Part shown: one piece after another, positions 23,084 through 32,589 of the stretch
How the letters are laid out: each line of letters starts with the position of its first letter
Position numbering within the stretch: position 1 is the stretch's first letter
NCBI GenBank assembly: GCA_026397175.1
Contig: JAPLVK010000015.1
Span: forward strand, 70,313-123,760
From: Candidatus Berkelbacteria bacterium
GTDB taxonomy: Bacteria > Patescibacteriota > UBA1384 > DTJR01
Reading direction: 5' to 3'
Length of the DNA stretch: 53,448 nucleotides
The notes under the pieces: model-generated
The model's input: only the letters and a program-made list of their open reading frames with translations
Databases searched by the model: none
What the model was told of the DNA's origin: nothing
Program-made: the position numbers and the translations under genes

Positions 23084-23527
23084 CTACCCCAAACTATTCA
23101 AAATCCTTCTCTGTTTTATATTGAGTTCTTTTTCGCGAATGGCGGCACGCTTATCGTAAAGCTTTTTCCCGCGCCCAAGCGCTATTTTAATTTTTGCTTT
23201 TCCGCTTTTAATATAAATTGATAACGGGACAATTGTCAGGCCTTTTTCGACTGTTTTGCCAATTAATGTTTTGATTTCGCTCTGGTGCATAAGTAATTTC
23301 CTTGTTCTGTACGGGTCGAGCGTCTGCGAATAAAAATGCGAACCGACCAAAAAAACCTCGGGTTGACCTTTTTTTGTATAAAATAATTTTACATATGAAC
23401 CCTTTAAATTAACACGATTTGCGCGAATTGATTTAATTTCATCGCCCTTTAAAATAAGTCCGGCCTCAAATTCGTCCAGGATTTCGTAATTAAACCTTGC
23501 TTCTTTATTTTGAATTGTGTGTCTCAT
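23084..23527 (-). CDS. smpB: SsrA-binding protein SmpB
   Basis: Binds tmRNA and positions it in stalled ribosomes; the partner ssrA is at 11568-11912. The start chosen is the internal ATG at 23527 (MRHTIQNKEARFNYEI), which gives 147 aa, the usual SmpB length; an in-frame ATG at 23563 would add twelve residues. Motifs: GLILKGDEIKSIRANRVNLKGSYV and DPYRTRKLLMHQSEI. The C-terminal tail GRGKKLYDKRAAIREKE is intact and needed for mRNA-channel binding. It is divergent from the thymidylate operon, whose promoter lies in the shared gap. Confidence 0.95.
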   Translation of the reverse strand: MRHTIQNKEARFNYEILDEFEAGLILKGDEIKSIRANRVNLKGSYVKLFYTKKGQPEVFLVGSHFYSQTLDPYRTRKLLMHQSEIKTLIGKTVEKGLTIVPLSIYIKSGKAKIKIALGRGKKLYDKRAAIREKELNIKQRRILNSLG

Positions 23528-23565
23528 TAAGTATATTTTACCTGTTTTTGCAGAAAATTTCATTG

Positions 23566-23594
23566 TTGATTTTAAAAAACCGTAGTGCTACATT
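23566..23594 (+). promoter_or_regulatory. Promoter of the thymidylate operon
   Basis: TTGATT (23566-23571), 17-base spacer, TACATT (23589-23594), followed by a 5' leader of about 50 bases and GGAGGGG before the ATG at 23649. Confidence 0.5.
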
Positions 23595-23648
23595 AAAACG
23601 AGGAAGAAACAAGACAAGTTTTATCAAAATATTTGAAACGGAGGGGTT

Positions 23649-24206
23649 ATGATAATTGGGTTAACGGGAACATTTGCAGCAGGAAAAGATACAGTCGCGG
23701 ATTATTTGGAAAAAAGCGGATTTGAACATTTTTCTACCGGCGAAGAAGTCGCCGAAATTGCTCGCGAAAAAGGTATAGAAACAACCAGAGATAATTTACG
23801 AGAACTTGCTAACGATCTAAGGGATAAGTATGGTCCCGAGTTTTTGTCGAGAAGGGTGATGGAAAAAAAAGCTAAAACCGACCGGGTGGTTGTTACCGGA
23901 TTAAGACAGCCCGGGGAAATTAAGTATCTAAAAACATTTCCTAATTTCTTTCTGATTTCAGTTGATGCTCCGGCAGAGATTAGGTTTGAAAGGATGAAAG
24001 AAAGAAATCGTCCCGGTGATCCAAAAACGCTCAAAGATATGATTACAAAAGAAAAAAAAGAGATGGAAAGTGCCGGAAAAAATGCACAAAGAATTCACGA
24101 GTGTATTGTCATGGCCGATTATCACTTGGTGAACGGAGGCGATTTGCCAACACTCTATAAACACACAGACGAGGTCTTGGAAGATATGAAAAGCAAGAGC
24201 AAATAA
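23649..24206 (+). CDS. P-loop kinase, dephospho-CoA/nucleotide kinase-like
   Basis: Protein of 185 aa with Walker A GLTGTFAAGKDTV at the N-terminus and an NMP-kinase layout: FEHFSTGEEVAE for the substrate-binding helix, RVVVTGLRQPGEI for Walker B, and a lid with RFERMKERNRPGDPKT. It resembles dephospho-CoA kinases and the related archaeal UPF0200 kinases. The substrate is uncertain. As first gene of an operon for dTMP synthesis, a (deoxy)nucleotide substrate is an attractive guess. It lies 19 bases upstream of the dCMP deaminase-dUTPase gene. Confidence 0.75.
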   Translation: MIIGLTGTFAAGKDTVADYLEKSGFEHFSTGEEVAEIAREKGIETTRDNLRELANDLRDKYGPEFLSRRVMEKKAKTDRVVVTGLRQPGEIKYLKTFPNFFLISVDAPAEIRFERMKERNRPGDPKTLKDMITKEKKEMESAGKNAQRIHECIVMADYHLVNGGDLPTLYKHTDEVLEDMKSKSK

Positions 24207-24225
24207 TTTTATTTTAAGGTGCATC

Positions 24226-25245
24226 ATGCCAGACGAAAAAATAAACGAAAAATACAAAAGACCGAGCTGGGACGAGTATTTTATGGAGATTTGCCATGTT
24301 GTGGCAAAACGATCGAAGGATCCTAATACAAAAAATGGAGCGGTTTTAGTTAATGATAAAAAAGTAATTGTCGGGATGGGCTACAATGGATTTCCACGAG
24401 GTGTTGATGACGATCAATTGACATGGAAAAGAGAGGGCGATTTTTGTGATACTAAATATGCATATGTTGTTCACGCCGAGGAGAATGCTGTCTATAATGC
24501 CAATGCAAAGACAGACGGCTGTACGCTTTATTGCACGCTATTTCCCTGTAATGAATGCGTTAAATCAATTATCCAATGCGGAGTTAAAGAGATAGTTTAT
24601 GAGTCGGATAAATACCACGATCAAGATATTTGGAAAGCGGCTCGCAAACTTTTAGATTTAGCCGGCATAAGGTATAGGCAACTGACTTTAGAAAATGATG
24701 AACAGATCGAACCGTCAAAAGAAAAATCGGAAAAATTAAAAATCAAAAAACTTTCACCCGATGCGAAAATCCCGAATTTTGCCAGAGAGGGAGACGCTGG
24801 TTTGGATTTATATTCAATGGACTCAATCGCGATTCCGGCCGGAAGCCGAGCCGGGATTCAAACAGGCATTGCGCTCGAAATTCCCGAAGGTAAAGCCGGA
24901 CTTATTTGGGATAGAGCCGGACTATCGTCAAAACAGGGTTTAAAGGTTTTGGGGGGTGTAATTGATTCGGGTTATCGTGGGGAAATTATCGTAACGCTTG
25001 CCAATATTTCCCGCGAGCCGGTAGAACTGCCCAAAGGTAGCAAAATCGCTCAAATCATTATCCAGCCGTTTGAAAAACCGGAAATCGAAATTGCCGATGA
25101 ACTAAGTGAATCCGAAAGAGGGGAGAATGGATTTGGTAGCTCCGATATATTAGAACAGGAAGAGCCGATTGTCGAGGACGATTATGATATATTAGACGAA
25201 GAATTAAACGAAGAAATGGGGGAAGATGGCAAAAGCAGATGGTGA
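24226..25245 (+). CDS. Fused dCMP deaminase-dUTPase
   Basis: Bifunctional protein of 339 aa. Residues 14-150 form a deoxycytidylate deaminase with zinc ligands in HAEENA (His83, catalytic Glu85) and PCNEC (Cys108, Cys111). Residues 171-310 form a trimeric-type dUTPase with DAGLDLY (190-196), DRAGLSSK (229-236), [11 protein letters not shown] (244-254) and the arginine-finger motif [10 protein letters not shown] near 300. An acidic tail follows. Both halves make dUMP, one from dCMP and one from dUTP, and dUMP feeds thyA two genes downstream. The halves are usually separate genes (comEB/dcd and dut). The frame is continuous with a good RBS (AAGGTG). It overlaps glyA by 20 bases. Confidence 0.93.
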   Translation: MPDEKINEKYKRPSWDEYFMEICHVVAKRSKDPNTKNGAVLVNDKKVIVGMGYNGFPRGVDDDQLTWKREGDFCDTKYAYVVHAEENAVYNANAKTDGCTLYCTLFPCNECVKSIIQCGVKEIVYESDKYHDQDIWKAARKLLDLAGIRYRQLTLENDEQIEPSKEKSEKLKIKKLSPDAKIPNFAREGDAGLDLYSMDSIAIPAGSRAGIQTGIALEIPEGKAGLIWDRAGLSSKQGLKVLGGVIDSGYRGEIIVTLANISREPVELPKGSKIAQIIIQPFEKPEIEIADELSESERGENGFGSSDILEQEEPIVEDDYDILDEELNEEMGEDGKSRW

Positions 25246-26464
25246 TTTATTTAATCTGATTAAAAAAGAACAAATTCGTCAGTCCGAAGGTCTTGAGATG
25301 ATTGCCTCGGAAAATTATGTATCAAAAGCGGTACTTGAGGCAACGGGATCAATTTTAACTAACAAATATGCGGAGGGTTATCCCGGCGCGAGGTATTATG
25401 GTGGCTGCGAAATAATTGATCAAATCGAGACATTGGCAATAGAACGGCTAAAAAAATTGTTTGGTTGCAAATTTGCCAATGTGCAGCCGCATTGCGGATC
25501 GTCGGCGAATATGGCGGTATATTTTGCGCTAATTAAACCGGGTGACAGAATTTTAGGGCAGGCAATGGACGCAGGTGGACACCTGACGCATGGATCCAAG
25601 GTTTCTTTTTCGGGCCAGTTATATGAGTCGTTCGGTTATGGGTTGGATCCAAAAACAGGAAGGTTAAATTACGACGAAATCGAGAAAATTGCTAAAAAAG
25701 TCAAGCCGAAACTTATAATGTGCGGCTATTCTGCTTATCCAAGAGCGATTGATTTTAAAAAATTTAGAAAAATTGCTAAGTCGGTGGACGCGTATTTAGT
25801 TGCGGATATTGCACATATTGCCGGTCTTGTTGCGACCGGATATCACTCAAGCCCGATCGGATTTGCCGATGTTATTACTTCGACTACTCACAAGACCCTG
25901 CGCGGTCCGCGCTCTGGGATTATTATGACAAACGACGAAGAGCTTGCTAAAAAAATTAACAAAGCGATATTCCCCGGAATTCAAGGCGGGCCGCTCGAGC
26001 ATGTAATTGCGGCAAAGGCCGTTGCGTTTGGAGAAGCGCTTGATCCGAGCTTCAAAAAGTATATTGGAAATGTGGTTAATAATATGAGTGTTTTTGCAAA
26101 AACCCTAATGTCGTTTGATTTTGATTTGGTAACTAACGGGACGGACAACCATCTTATCTTAGTTGATTTACGATCGAGAGATATAAGTGGCAAGGAATTC
26201 GAAGACCTGCTTTCACAAGCGGGGATTACGGTAAACAAAAATTCAGTTCCCAATGATCCGAATCCGCCGAAAATAACATCGGGAATTAGAGTCGGTGTGG
26301 CCGCATTAACGACTCGCGGGATGGGCGTAGTCGAAATGCAAAGAATCGCCGAAATGTTCAATATTGTTTTAGAGAATAGAAACAATAAGAAAATTATTTC
26401 CGAGATAAAGGCAGAAATTAAACAAATGACCAAAAAATTCCCGGTGCCGGGGATCAATATCTAG
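25226..26464 (+). CDS. glyA: Serine hydroxymethyltransferase
   Basis: PLP enzyme converting serine and tetrahydrofolate to glycine and 5,10-methylene-THF, the carbon donor for ThyA. Seen: [19 protein letters not shown], the [15 protein letters not shown] signature, [12 protein letters not shown], and the PLP lysine in [16 protein letters not shown]. The length of 412 aa is normal. The start overlaps the end of the deaminase-dUTPase gene by 20 bases, and thyA follows after 11 bases, so the genes are co-transcribed. Confidence 0.96.
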   Translation: MAKADGDLFNLIKKEQIRQSEGLEMIASENYVSKAVLEATGSILTNKYAEGYPGARYYGGCEIIDQIETLAIERLKKLFGCKFANVQPHCGSSANMAVYFALIKPGDRILGQAMDAGGHLTHGSKVSFSGQLYESFGYGLDPKTGRLNYDEIEKIAKKVKPKLIMCGYSAYPRAIDFKKFRKIAKSVDAYLVADIAHIAGLVATGYHSSPIGFADVITSTTHKTLRGPRSGIIMTNDEELAKKINKAIFPGIQGGPLEHVIAAKAVAFGEALDPSFKKYIGNVVNNMSVFAKTLMSFDFDLVTNGTDNHLILVDLRSRDISGKEFEDLLSQAGITVNKNSVPNDPNPPKITSGIRVGVAALTTRGMGVVEMQRIAEMFNIVLENRNNKKIISEIKAEIKQMTKKFPVPGINI

Positions 26465-26475
26465 ATTGGAGGAAA

Positions 26476-27288
26476 ATGAAAGTTTATCATGATTTATTGA
26501 GAAAAATTCTTAAAGACGGTATTGACAAAGATGATCGAACCGGTGTCGGTAGGCGCGGCATTTTTGGACACCAAATGCGTTTTGATTTAAACGAAGGGTT
26601 TCCTTTGCTGACCACAAAAAAGATGCCGATCAAAACCCTTGTGACAGAGCTATTGTGGTTTTTAAGTGGCGATACGAATATCAGGTATTTGAACGAGCGC
26701 AATGTCCATCTATGGGATTATTGGGCTGATAAAAAAGGAGAACTTGGCCCAATCTATGGCAAGCAGTGGATAAGGTGGGAAGGCAAAGGTGGCAAACAGA
26801 TAAATCAGATACAAAACGCAGTTGATTTATTAAAAAATAATCCCAACTCATCCAGAATCATAGTTAGTGCTTGGAATGTGGGGGATATACAGGGCTTAGT
26901 TAAGGGCGTAAAGACAGCTCCTCCTGGCTGCCATACGCTTTTTCAGTTTTATGTGGCAAACGGCAAGCTATCCTGCATATTATTTATGAGGTCTAACGAT
27001 GCTTTTTTGGGTGCGCCGTTTAATATCGCTCAATATGCGCTTTTAACAATGATGATGGCGCAAGTTACGGGGCTAAAATTGGGCGAATACATCCATACCA
27101 ACGGCGATGTTCACTTGTACAAAAATCATATTGAACAAGCGAAGCTTCAACTTGCTCGCAAACCAAAGAAGTTGCCAAAAATGAAATTGAACCCGAAGGT
27201 AAAAGATATATTCAAATTTCAATACGATGACTTTGAACTGATTGATTATGATCCGTGGCCATCAATTAAGGCAGATATAGCTGTTTAA
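26476..27288 (+). CDS. thyA: Thymidylate synthase
   Basis: Methylates dUMP to dTMP using methylene-THF. ThyA-type, 270 aa, with [31 protein letters not shown], the catalytic Cys in [13 protein letters not shown], and [19 protein letters not shown]. It ends with the conserved I-K-A-D-I-A-V. It lies one base ahead of folA, which regenerates the dihydrofolate it produces. GGAGG lies upstream of the ATG. Confidence 0.97.
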   Translation: MKVYHDLLRKILKDGIDKDDRTGVGRRGIFGHQMRFDLNEGFPLLTTKKMPIKTLVTELLWFLSGDTNIRYLNERNVHLWDYWADKKGELGPIYGKQWIRWEGKGGKQINQIQNAVDLLKNNPNSSRIIVSAWNVGDIQGLVKGVKTAPPGCHTLFQFYVANGKLSCILFMRSNDAFLGAPFNIAQYALLTMMMAQVTGLKLGEYIHTNGDVHLYKNHIEQAKLQLARKPKKLPKMKLNPKVKDIFKFQYDDFELIDYDPWPSIKADIAV

Positions 27289-27289
27289 C

Positions 27290-27781
27290 ATGAACAAACC
27301 AACAATAAGTATGATTGCTGCAATTGGCAAAAACAGGGGACTCGGTAAGAACAACAAGCTACTCTGGTCTATCCCGGAAGATATGACCCGTTTTAAACAT
27401 TTGACCAAAAATCATGTTGTGATCATGGGTCAAAAAACCTACGAATCAATCGGCAAGGCATTACCCTATAGATTCAATATTATATTGTCGGATGATACCA
27501 ACTTTAGCCCAAGCGATTGCCGAGTTGTTAACTCCATCGAGAAAGCGCTGAAAGTTGCAGTTGAGCAGGAGAAATCCGAAATATTTGTTATTGGAGGCGG
27601 GCAGACATATAAACAGCTGATACCATATGCAAATAAGCTTTATTTAACCGAAATTGACGCGGTCGCAGATGCGGATACATATTTTCCAGAATTTTCTGAT
27701 TTTAAAATTCACAAAGAAGTCGGTTCGGGAATATTTCAAGGAATCAAATATAAATTTATGGAGTATAAGAAAAATGCCTAG
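27290..27781 (+). CDS. folA: Dihydrofolate reductase
   Basis: Reduces dihydrofolate from ThyA back to tetrahydrofolate. The length of 163 aa is typical. Motifs: ISMIAAIGKNRGLGKNNKLLW, IPEDMTRFKHLT with the active-site acidic residue, VVIMGQKTYESIG, and IFVIGGGQTYKQLIPYANKL. Its 3' end overlaps the tmk start by eight bases. The position directly after thyA is common in bacteria and marks functional coupling. Confidence 0.96.
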   Translation: MNKPTISMIAAIGKNRGLGKNNKLLWSIPEDMTRFKHLTKNHVVIMGQKTYESIGKALPYRFNIILSDDTNFSPSDCRVVNSIEKALKVAVEQEKSEIFVIGGGQTYKQLIPYANKLYLTEIDAVADADTYFPEFSDFKIHKEVGSGIFQGIKYKFMEYKKNA

Positions 27782-28487
27782 AAAAGGAAAGTTCATTGTT
27801 ATTGAAGGTTCGGACGGTATAGGTAAAAAGACCCAAGCTGATTTGATTATAAAAATGTTCCGTCGCATCGGACGACAAGTTGTCTTTTACGATTTTCCGC
27901 AATACGAAAGATCGTTTTTTGGAAAAATGGTCGCCGATTATTTAAACGAAAAATATGGTGATGTAAACGAATCAGATCCCTATTTAATTTCACTTTTGTA
28001 TGCAGGGGATAGGTTTGAATCGGCCGAACACATCAGACATGACATAAATAAAGGAAAAATTGTAATTTGTAATCGTTACACACAATCAAATATGGGTTTT
28101 CAGACAGCCAAGATAAAATCGGAAAAGGGCAAGAAGGACTTTTTGGAATGGTTGGAAGAGTTAGAGTTTGGAATATTTAACATTCCAAAGCCGGATATGG
28201 TGATTTATCTTTATGCACCTCACACAATTTCACAAAATCAAATAGACAAAAAAGGCCAACGCAACTATACCGATAAAAAACGAGACATTCACGAAAGAAA
28301 CGGCGATTTTCTTGCGCAAGTTGAAAAGGAATATCTGAATCTTGCCAAAAACAATCCGGAATGGCGAACGATTATTTGCGCCAGTAATGATAAAATGCTA
28401 TCACCCGAAGAGATTAGCGCAAAGGTCTTCGCAGTAATTGAAGGCAAACAGACAGCCGAAAAAGTTCTGACAAACTCACTCTTTTAA
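27774..28487 (+). CDS. tmk: Thymidylate kinase
   Basis: Phosphorylates dTMP to dTDP. The start chosen is the ATG at 27774 (MPRKGKFIVIEG), giving 237 aa; the frame extends upstream into folA but that extension has no family match. P-loop EGSDGIGKKTQ, the DR-type motif YAGDRFESAEHI, and CNRYTQSN (R-Y motif) are seen. A longer-than-usual lid contains QIDKKGQRNYTDKKRDIHER. It completes the operon from dCMP or dUTP to dTDP. Confidence 0.92.
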   Translation: MPRKGKFIVIEGSDGIGKKTQADLIIKMFRRIGRQVVFYDFPQYERSFFGKMVADYLNEKYGDVNESDPYLISLLYAGDRFESAEHIRHDINKGKIVICNRYTQSNMGFQTAKIKSEKGKKDFLEWLEELEFGIFNIPKPDMVIYLYAPHTISQNQIDKKGQRNYTDKKRDIHERNGDFLAQVEKEYLNLAKNNPEWRTIICASNDKMLSPEEISAKVFAVIEGKQTAEKVLTNSLF

Positions 28488-28535
28488 TTCTGTCCTGTTG
28501 AGGTATAATATTTTCAAGTAAATAATCTTTTATAT

Positions 28536-30266
28536 ATGCCAAACAACAAAGAAAATATCGAAACAATTAGACATTCACTGTCGCATATTCTGGCGGCGGC
28601 GGTACTGGATATGTTTCCGGAGGCAAAGTTGGGGATGGGGCCGGCGATTGAAAACGGTTTTTATTATGATTTTGATCTGCCCCAAACTTTGATTCCGGAA
28701 GATTTAAAATTGATTGAAGATAAGATGAGAAAATTGATAGATTCAGATCTTGAATTTGAACATTCCGAGGATACAATCGAAGATGCGCTAAAAAAACTTA
28801 AAAATTCAAAGCAAAATTATAAGTGCGAACTGGTCGAGGATCTAAAGGAAAAGGGCGAAAAAAATATCTCACTTTATAAAACAGGGACTTTTATTGATCT
28901 ATGTAAAGGCCCCCATATTAAATCAACTGCCGATCTAAAAAATGCCGGCTGGAAACTCGACAAAATTGCCGGTGCCTACTGGAAGGGTACGGAAAAAAAT
29001 AAAATGCTGCAGAGAATTTATGGCATCGCATTTGAATCAAAGGAAGAGCTTGATGATTATCTAAAAATAAGAGTTGAGGCCGAAAAAAGGGATCACAAAA
29101 AGTTGGGTCGTGAATTAGAATTATTTATTTTTGACGAATCGGCCCCAGGGATGCCTTATTGGCTGCCAAAAGGAGTCAAACTATATAATGCGTTGGTTGA
29201 ATTCTGGAGAAAAGAACACGAGAAACACGGATACCAAGAGTTTAAGTCACCGATCATGAACAAAAAAGAGCTCTATGAAAAATCGGGCCACTGGGAACAT
29301 TATCGCGAAAACATGTTTATTATTAAAACCGAAGAGAAAGAAACCTATGCGGTGAAAGCGATGAGCTGTCCGAATGCAATCATTGTATATGGTCAACGAC
29401 CCAGAAGTTATCGTGAATTACCATTACGACTTTCCGATGTTGATTTGATTCATCGAAACGAGCTTTCGGGAACTTTAAATGGGCTTTTTAGGGTCAGGAT
29501 GTTCTCGCAAGATGACTCACATAATTTTATCGCCGAAGACAAAATTGAAGAAGAGTATGCAGACATTTTTGAGATCGTTGAAAAATTTTATTCGGTTTTC
29601 GATCTGGAATATTCGTATCGGCTAGGGACTAGACCAGATGACTTTATGGGAGAAGCAAAGATATGGGATAAAGCCGACTCGATATTAAAAAATCTGCTCG
29701 AAAAATCCGGCAAGAAATATTCAATCGAAGAAGGAGATGGTGCGTTTTATGGGCCGAAAGTAGATATTTTAATGAAGGACTCTTTGGGTCGGGAATGGCA
29801 AATGGGAACTATCCAGCTTGATTTTCAGCTTCCTCTTAAATTTGATTTAAAATATACGAACGAACAAGGTGAAGAAAAAATGCCGGTTATAGTACATCGA
29901 GTAATCTATGGTTCGCTAGAGCGCTTCATCGGGATTTTAACCGAACATTTTTCAGGAGCATTTCCGGTCTGGATTGCGCCCGTACAGGCGATTGTCCTGC
30001 CAATTTCAGACAAGGTGAGAGAATATGCCGGAAGTGTTACAAACGAGCTCAAGGAAGCCGGTGTGAGGGTAGAGATAGATGATAGAAACGAATCAATAGG
30101 CAAGAAAATCCGCGATGCTGAAATGCAGAAAATTCCGTTTATGATAATCTTGGGCGAAAAAGAAATGAGCGCTAAAAAAATCACTATTCGAAAATATTCA
30201 GAAGGGGATCAGGGTCAGAAGTCCATCGAAGAACTCATTTCGCAAATTTGTCCGAAGAAGTCCTAA
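28536..30266 (+). CDS. thrS: Threonyl-tRNA synthetase without TGS domain
   Basis: Class II synthetase, 576 aa. It begins directly with the N2 editing domain (RHSLSHILAAAV with the H-x3-H zinc-like motif, and LCKGPHIKST with the editing Cys). The N-terminal TGS domain present in the ~640-aa enzymes is missing. The core has AMSCPNAIIVY, motif 2 VDLIHRNELSG...FRVRMFSQDDSH, and motif 3 PVIVHRVIYGSLERFIGIL. The C-terminal anticodon-binding domain is complete. It is 48 bases downstream of tmk and overlaps the convergent miaB-like gene by 32 bases. Confidence 0.95.
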   Translation: MPNNKENIETIRHSLSHILAAAVLDMFPEAKLGMGPAIENGFYYDFDLPQTLIPEDLKLIEDKMRKLIDSDLEFEHSEDTIEDALKKLKNSKQNYKCELVEDLKEKGEKNISLYKTGTFIDLCKGPHIKSTADLKNAGWKLDKIAGAYWKGTEKNKMLQRIYGIAFESKEELDDYLKIRVEAEKRDHKKLGRELELFIFDESAPGMPYWLPKGVKLYNALVEFWRKEHEKHGYQEFKSPIMNKKELYEKSGHWEHYRENMFIIKTEEKETYAVKAMSCPNAIIVYGQRPRSYRELPLRLSDVDLIHRNELSGTLNGLFRVRMFSQDDSHNFIAEDKIEEEYADIFEIVEKFYSVFDLEYSYRLGTRPDDFMGEAKIWDKADSILKNLLEKSGKKYSIEEGDGAFYGPKVDILMKDSLGREWQMGTIQLDFQLPLKFDLKYTNEQGEEKMPVIVHRVIYGSLERFIGILTEHFSGAFPVWIAPVQAIVLPISDKVREYAGSVTNELKEAGVRVEIDDRNESIGKKIRDAEMQKIPFMIILGEKEMSAKKITIRKYSEGDQGQKSIEELISQICPKKS

Positions 30267-31365
30267 GGATCTTATCTAGAATTTTCCAGCGTCTTTTTTT
30301 CTCTTGCCACGAAATTGGATCTCCCAGTTTATAAGCAGCTGTGCCTGCGCGAGGTGAATATTTATTGATATAAGCCATCTTGTAAAGGACTTTTTTAAAG
30401 ATGTCGACTGTTTGCTCAAAGTCCTTCTCTGTTTCGCCCGGAAAACCGACAATAACATCAGTGGTTATGCCTATGCTTTTATTTGCTGACTTGATTTTTT
30501 TGATGATCTTCAGGTATTGCTTGCGAGTATAGGGTCGGTTCATTGCTTTCAAAATTTTGTTGGATCCGGATTGGATCGGCAGGTGAATTTCTTTCTTAAT
30601 TTTTGGCAAAGTTGCGACCGCTTCAATTATTTTGTCCGTCATATCCTTGGGATGATTTGAAGTAAAGGAAATTATAAAATTGCCGTCGAGATCATTTAGT
30701 TTTTTAAATAATGTGTCTAGTTTGGCGTCGGTCTCGGGATCTTTATAGGAGTCAATCGTTTGGCCCAAAAGCAAAATTTCTTTTTCGCCTTTTAAAATCA
30801 AATTTTTAACATCCAAAATAACATCGCTCATTTTCCTTGACCTCTCGCGTCCGCGTGTAAATGCAGTCGCGCAATAAGTACAGAAATTATTGCAACCGAA
30901 CATTATCGGAACGAAACTCGAAAACCTTGCCCCTTCAACTAACAATTTTACTATACTTTTTTTCCGATCGGAAAATTTGTATAATTTTGCTAATTCTTCG
31001 GGTTTTTCGATATCCCAAAAACCAACCCCTCTTTGGGCAAACTTTTTCTTGTCGGAATCGAGAACACAGCCGGTAACTAGTATCACTGGTGGTTGGTGGC
31101 GCCGCCCAGAAGGCAGGGCTCTGCCCGGCGGGCTGGTTGCTGGTTGGCCTTTGGCCAGGGTTGCTGGTCGCTTTTGCCAATTTCGAACATTTCCAAAAAC
31201 ACGATCAACGGCGGTCTGGCGGACAGAGCAGGCGACAACAATTATTAAATCCGCCTCTTCCGGTTTGGATTCAGCGAGTCCGAGGTTTTCAAGAAGATAT
31301 TTTATTCTCGTGCCATCGTGCTCATTCTGCTGACAGCCAAGGATATGGACATAAAATTTTTTCAT
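30235..31365 (-). CDS. MiaB-like tRNA methylthiotransferase with in-frame insertion
   Basis: Radical SAM enzyme of the MiaB/RimO/MtaB group that adds a methylthio group to a nucleotide near the tRNA anticodon. The three Cys of the N-terminal cluster are in LGCQQNEHDG, VVACSVR and VTGCVL. The radical SAM motif CNNFCTYC is present and followed by TRGRERSR. Between residues 82 and 112 an Arg/Pro/Gly-rich insert (starts KRPATLAKG) interrupts a normally short loop and is encoded by a GC-rich palindromic DNA. A clear TRAM domain is lacking at the end (376 aa against about 440). GCQ-x-N-E favours MiaB over RimO. Confidence 0.85.
   Translation of the reverse strand: MKKFYVHILGCQQNEHDGTRIKYLLENLGLAESKPEEADLIIVVACSVRQTAVDRVFGNVRNWQKRPATLAKGQPATSPPGRALPSGRRHQPPVILVTGCVLDSDKKKFAQRGVGFWDIEKPEELAKLYKFSDRKKSIVKLLVEGARFSSFVPIMFGCNNFCTYCATAFTRGRERSRKMSDVILDVKNLILKGEKEILLLGQTIDSYKDPETDAKLDTLFKKLNDLDGNFIISFTSNHPKDMTDKIIEAVATLPKIKKEIHLPIQSGSNKILKAMNRPYTRKQYLKIIKKIKSANKSIGITTDVIVGFPGETEKDFEQTVDIFKKVLYKMAYINKYSPRAGTAAYKLGDPISWQEKKRRWKILDKILRTSSDKFAK
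31085..31172. repeat. GC-rich palindromic element inside the MiaB-like gene
   Basis: Far more GC-rich than its surroundings. On the minus strand it carries direct repeats ACCAGCAACC and palindromes TGGCC-AAA-GGCCA and GCCCGCCGGGC, with GGGC-AGA-GCCC. It adds about 28 codons without breaking the frame. This is similar in kind to palindromic elements found inside Rickettsia genes. Confidence 0.7.
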
Positions 31366-31394
31366 TTTGACGAAAGATCTTTGCCCGAGAACAT

Positions 31395-32150
31395 TTATTT
31401 CTCTTTTTTCTCTTCAGGAGCTTGCTCGGCAGGTTTTTCTTGGCCGGCTCCTTCTGCACCCTCTTTTGCTTCAGCACCCTCTTCGCCTTCAGCGACTTCC
31501 CCGCCTTCTTCACCGGCAATTTGTTCAATCGCTTCTTTTTCTTCTTCGGCGGCGGACTCTTCGAGTTCAGCTAATTCTTCATCGGATCTTGGCGCTTCCA
31601 CAGAAGCAACTAATTCCTCGGGATCCGTTAAAACCTCAATTGAAGAAGGAACAGAAATATCTGCAACGGTAATTGAGTCATCGAATGTCTTGAGTCGTGA
31701 CAAATCAACTTCGAAATTTGGGACTAGGTCCGTAGGCAAGCATTCAACCTCGATATTATCACGGTTTGTCACCAAGCTTCCATCCAGTGCGGTTACGGCC
31801 TCCGATTCGCCAATAAACTCCAATGGTATTTCGGTTTTAATTTTTTCGTCCATTCTGACTTTATAAAAATCAATATGAATTGCTTCGCCCGAAACCGGAT
31901 TAAGCTGTGGCTCGTGGATTAAGACCTTGGTAGGACTTTGAGAGTCGATTGCCAGATCCACCAAAGATGAAGACCCCGCTTCGGAAAAAATTTTATCAAA
32001 TATTTTTTGGTCAACCTCAAGTGATTCCGGCTTCATGGAGTGTCCGTAAACTACAGCAGGAACTTTTCCATCTTTTCTTAAATTTTTAACGGACTTTCCG
32101 ATTACCGTTCTTTTGGTTGCCCCAAGATTATATTTCTTTTGTTCGGTCAT
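31395..32150 (-). CDS. rplY: 50S ribosomal protein L25 (CTC form)
   Basis: Binds 5S rRNA. The long CTC type: L25 domain (1-95; KNLRKDGKVPAVVYGH, VLIHEPQLNPVSGEAIHIDFY), then the TL5 C-terminal beta domain (about 96-185; IPLEFIGESEAV, VECLPTDLVP, VDLSRLK). A very acidic Glu/Ala/Gly tail of about 60 residues ends KPAEQAPEEKKEK. Such tails also appear here on S16 and KhpA. It stands 30 bases from the MiaB-like gene on the same strand. Confidence 0.93.
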   Translation of the reverse strand: MTEQKKYNLGATKRTVIGKSVKNLRKDGKVPAVVYGHSMKPESLEVDQKIFDKIFSEAGSSSLVDLAIDSQSPTKVLIHEPQLNPVSGEAIHIDFYKVRMDEKIKTEIPLEFIGESEAVTALDGSLVTNRDNIEVECLPTDLVPNFEVDLSRLKTFDDSITVADISVPSSIEVLTDPEELVASVEAPRSDEELAELEESAAEEEKEAIEQIAGEEGGEVAEGEEGAEAKEGAEGAGQEKPAEQAPEEKKEK

Positions 32151-32204
32151 TTTAAAATCAATAAAATTTATACTCTGCTATCATACCTTAGATCGTAATG
32201 TTTT

Positions 32205-32528
32205 TCAAGAGTTTGTGCCGTCCCAGTATTTTTTAAAGTCACCATCAAATGATGCGATAAATACTTCCGCCTCATCCGCCATTTCCTTGGTAATTTTTTC
32301 TCCGGAAAGCGGGTGAAAATAAGTGCTAATCGGGTTTTCCATTTTGTGAAGCGCGGCCAAGTAAGTTACAGCCATTGGCTCATGACCTTTAGAGCAATAG
32401 GCCTGAAATATGTAAGTATTGTCAATAAAACCTCTAAATTTTATTTCACCCGTGTTATAATGACCCGAGCAAACTGGGCAAATTAAGAGATTTTTAGCTT
32501 GATTTAAGATTTGTTCTATTAAGTCCAT
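32205..32528 (-). CDS. Zinc-ribbon hypothetical protein (107 aa)
   Basis: Contains CPVC near residues 17-20 and a second half-site CSKGHEP near residue 45, with an aromatic beta-rich stretch between (KFRGFIDNTYIFQAYC). This is a likely single zinc knuckle of C-x2-C...C-x2-H type. The C-terminal half is helical and acidic. I know no named family; it is a plausible lineage-specific protein. The ATG at 32528 begins MDLIEQILNQ. It is followed on the strand by rplY after about 55 bases. Confidence 0.6.
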   Translation of the reverse strand: MDLIEQILNQAKNLLICPVCSGHYNTGEIKFRGFIDNTYIFQAYCSKGHEPMAVTYLAALHKMENPISTYFHPLSGEKITKEMADEAEVFIASFDGDFKKYWDGTNS

Positions 32529-32589
32529 AGTGTTAATAATATATTATCCTAGGGTGAGTTGATGTCAAGATCTCTTCACACATTTGATT

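Noticed and set aside
31085-31180. Separate GC-rich ORFs on the plus strand in this area
   Set aside because: They are shadows of the MiaB-like gene and its palindromic insertion; the minus-strand frame carries the Cys motifs.
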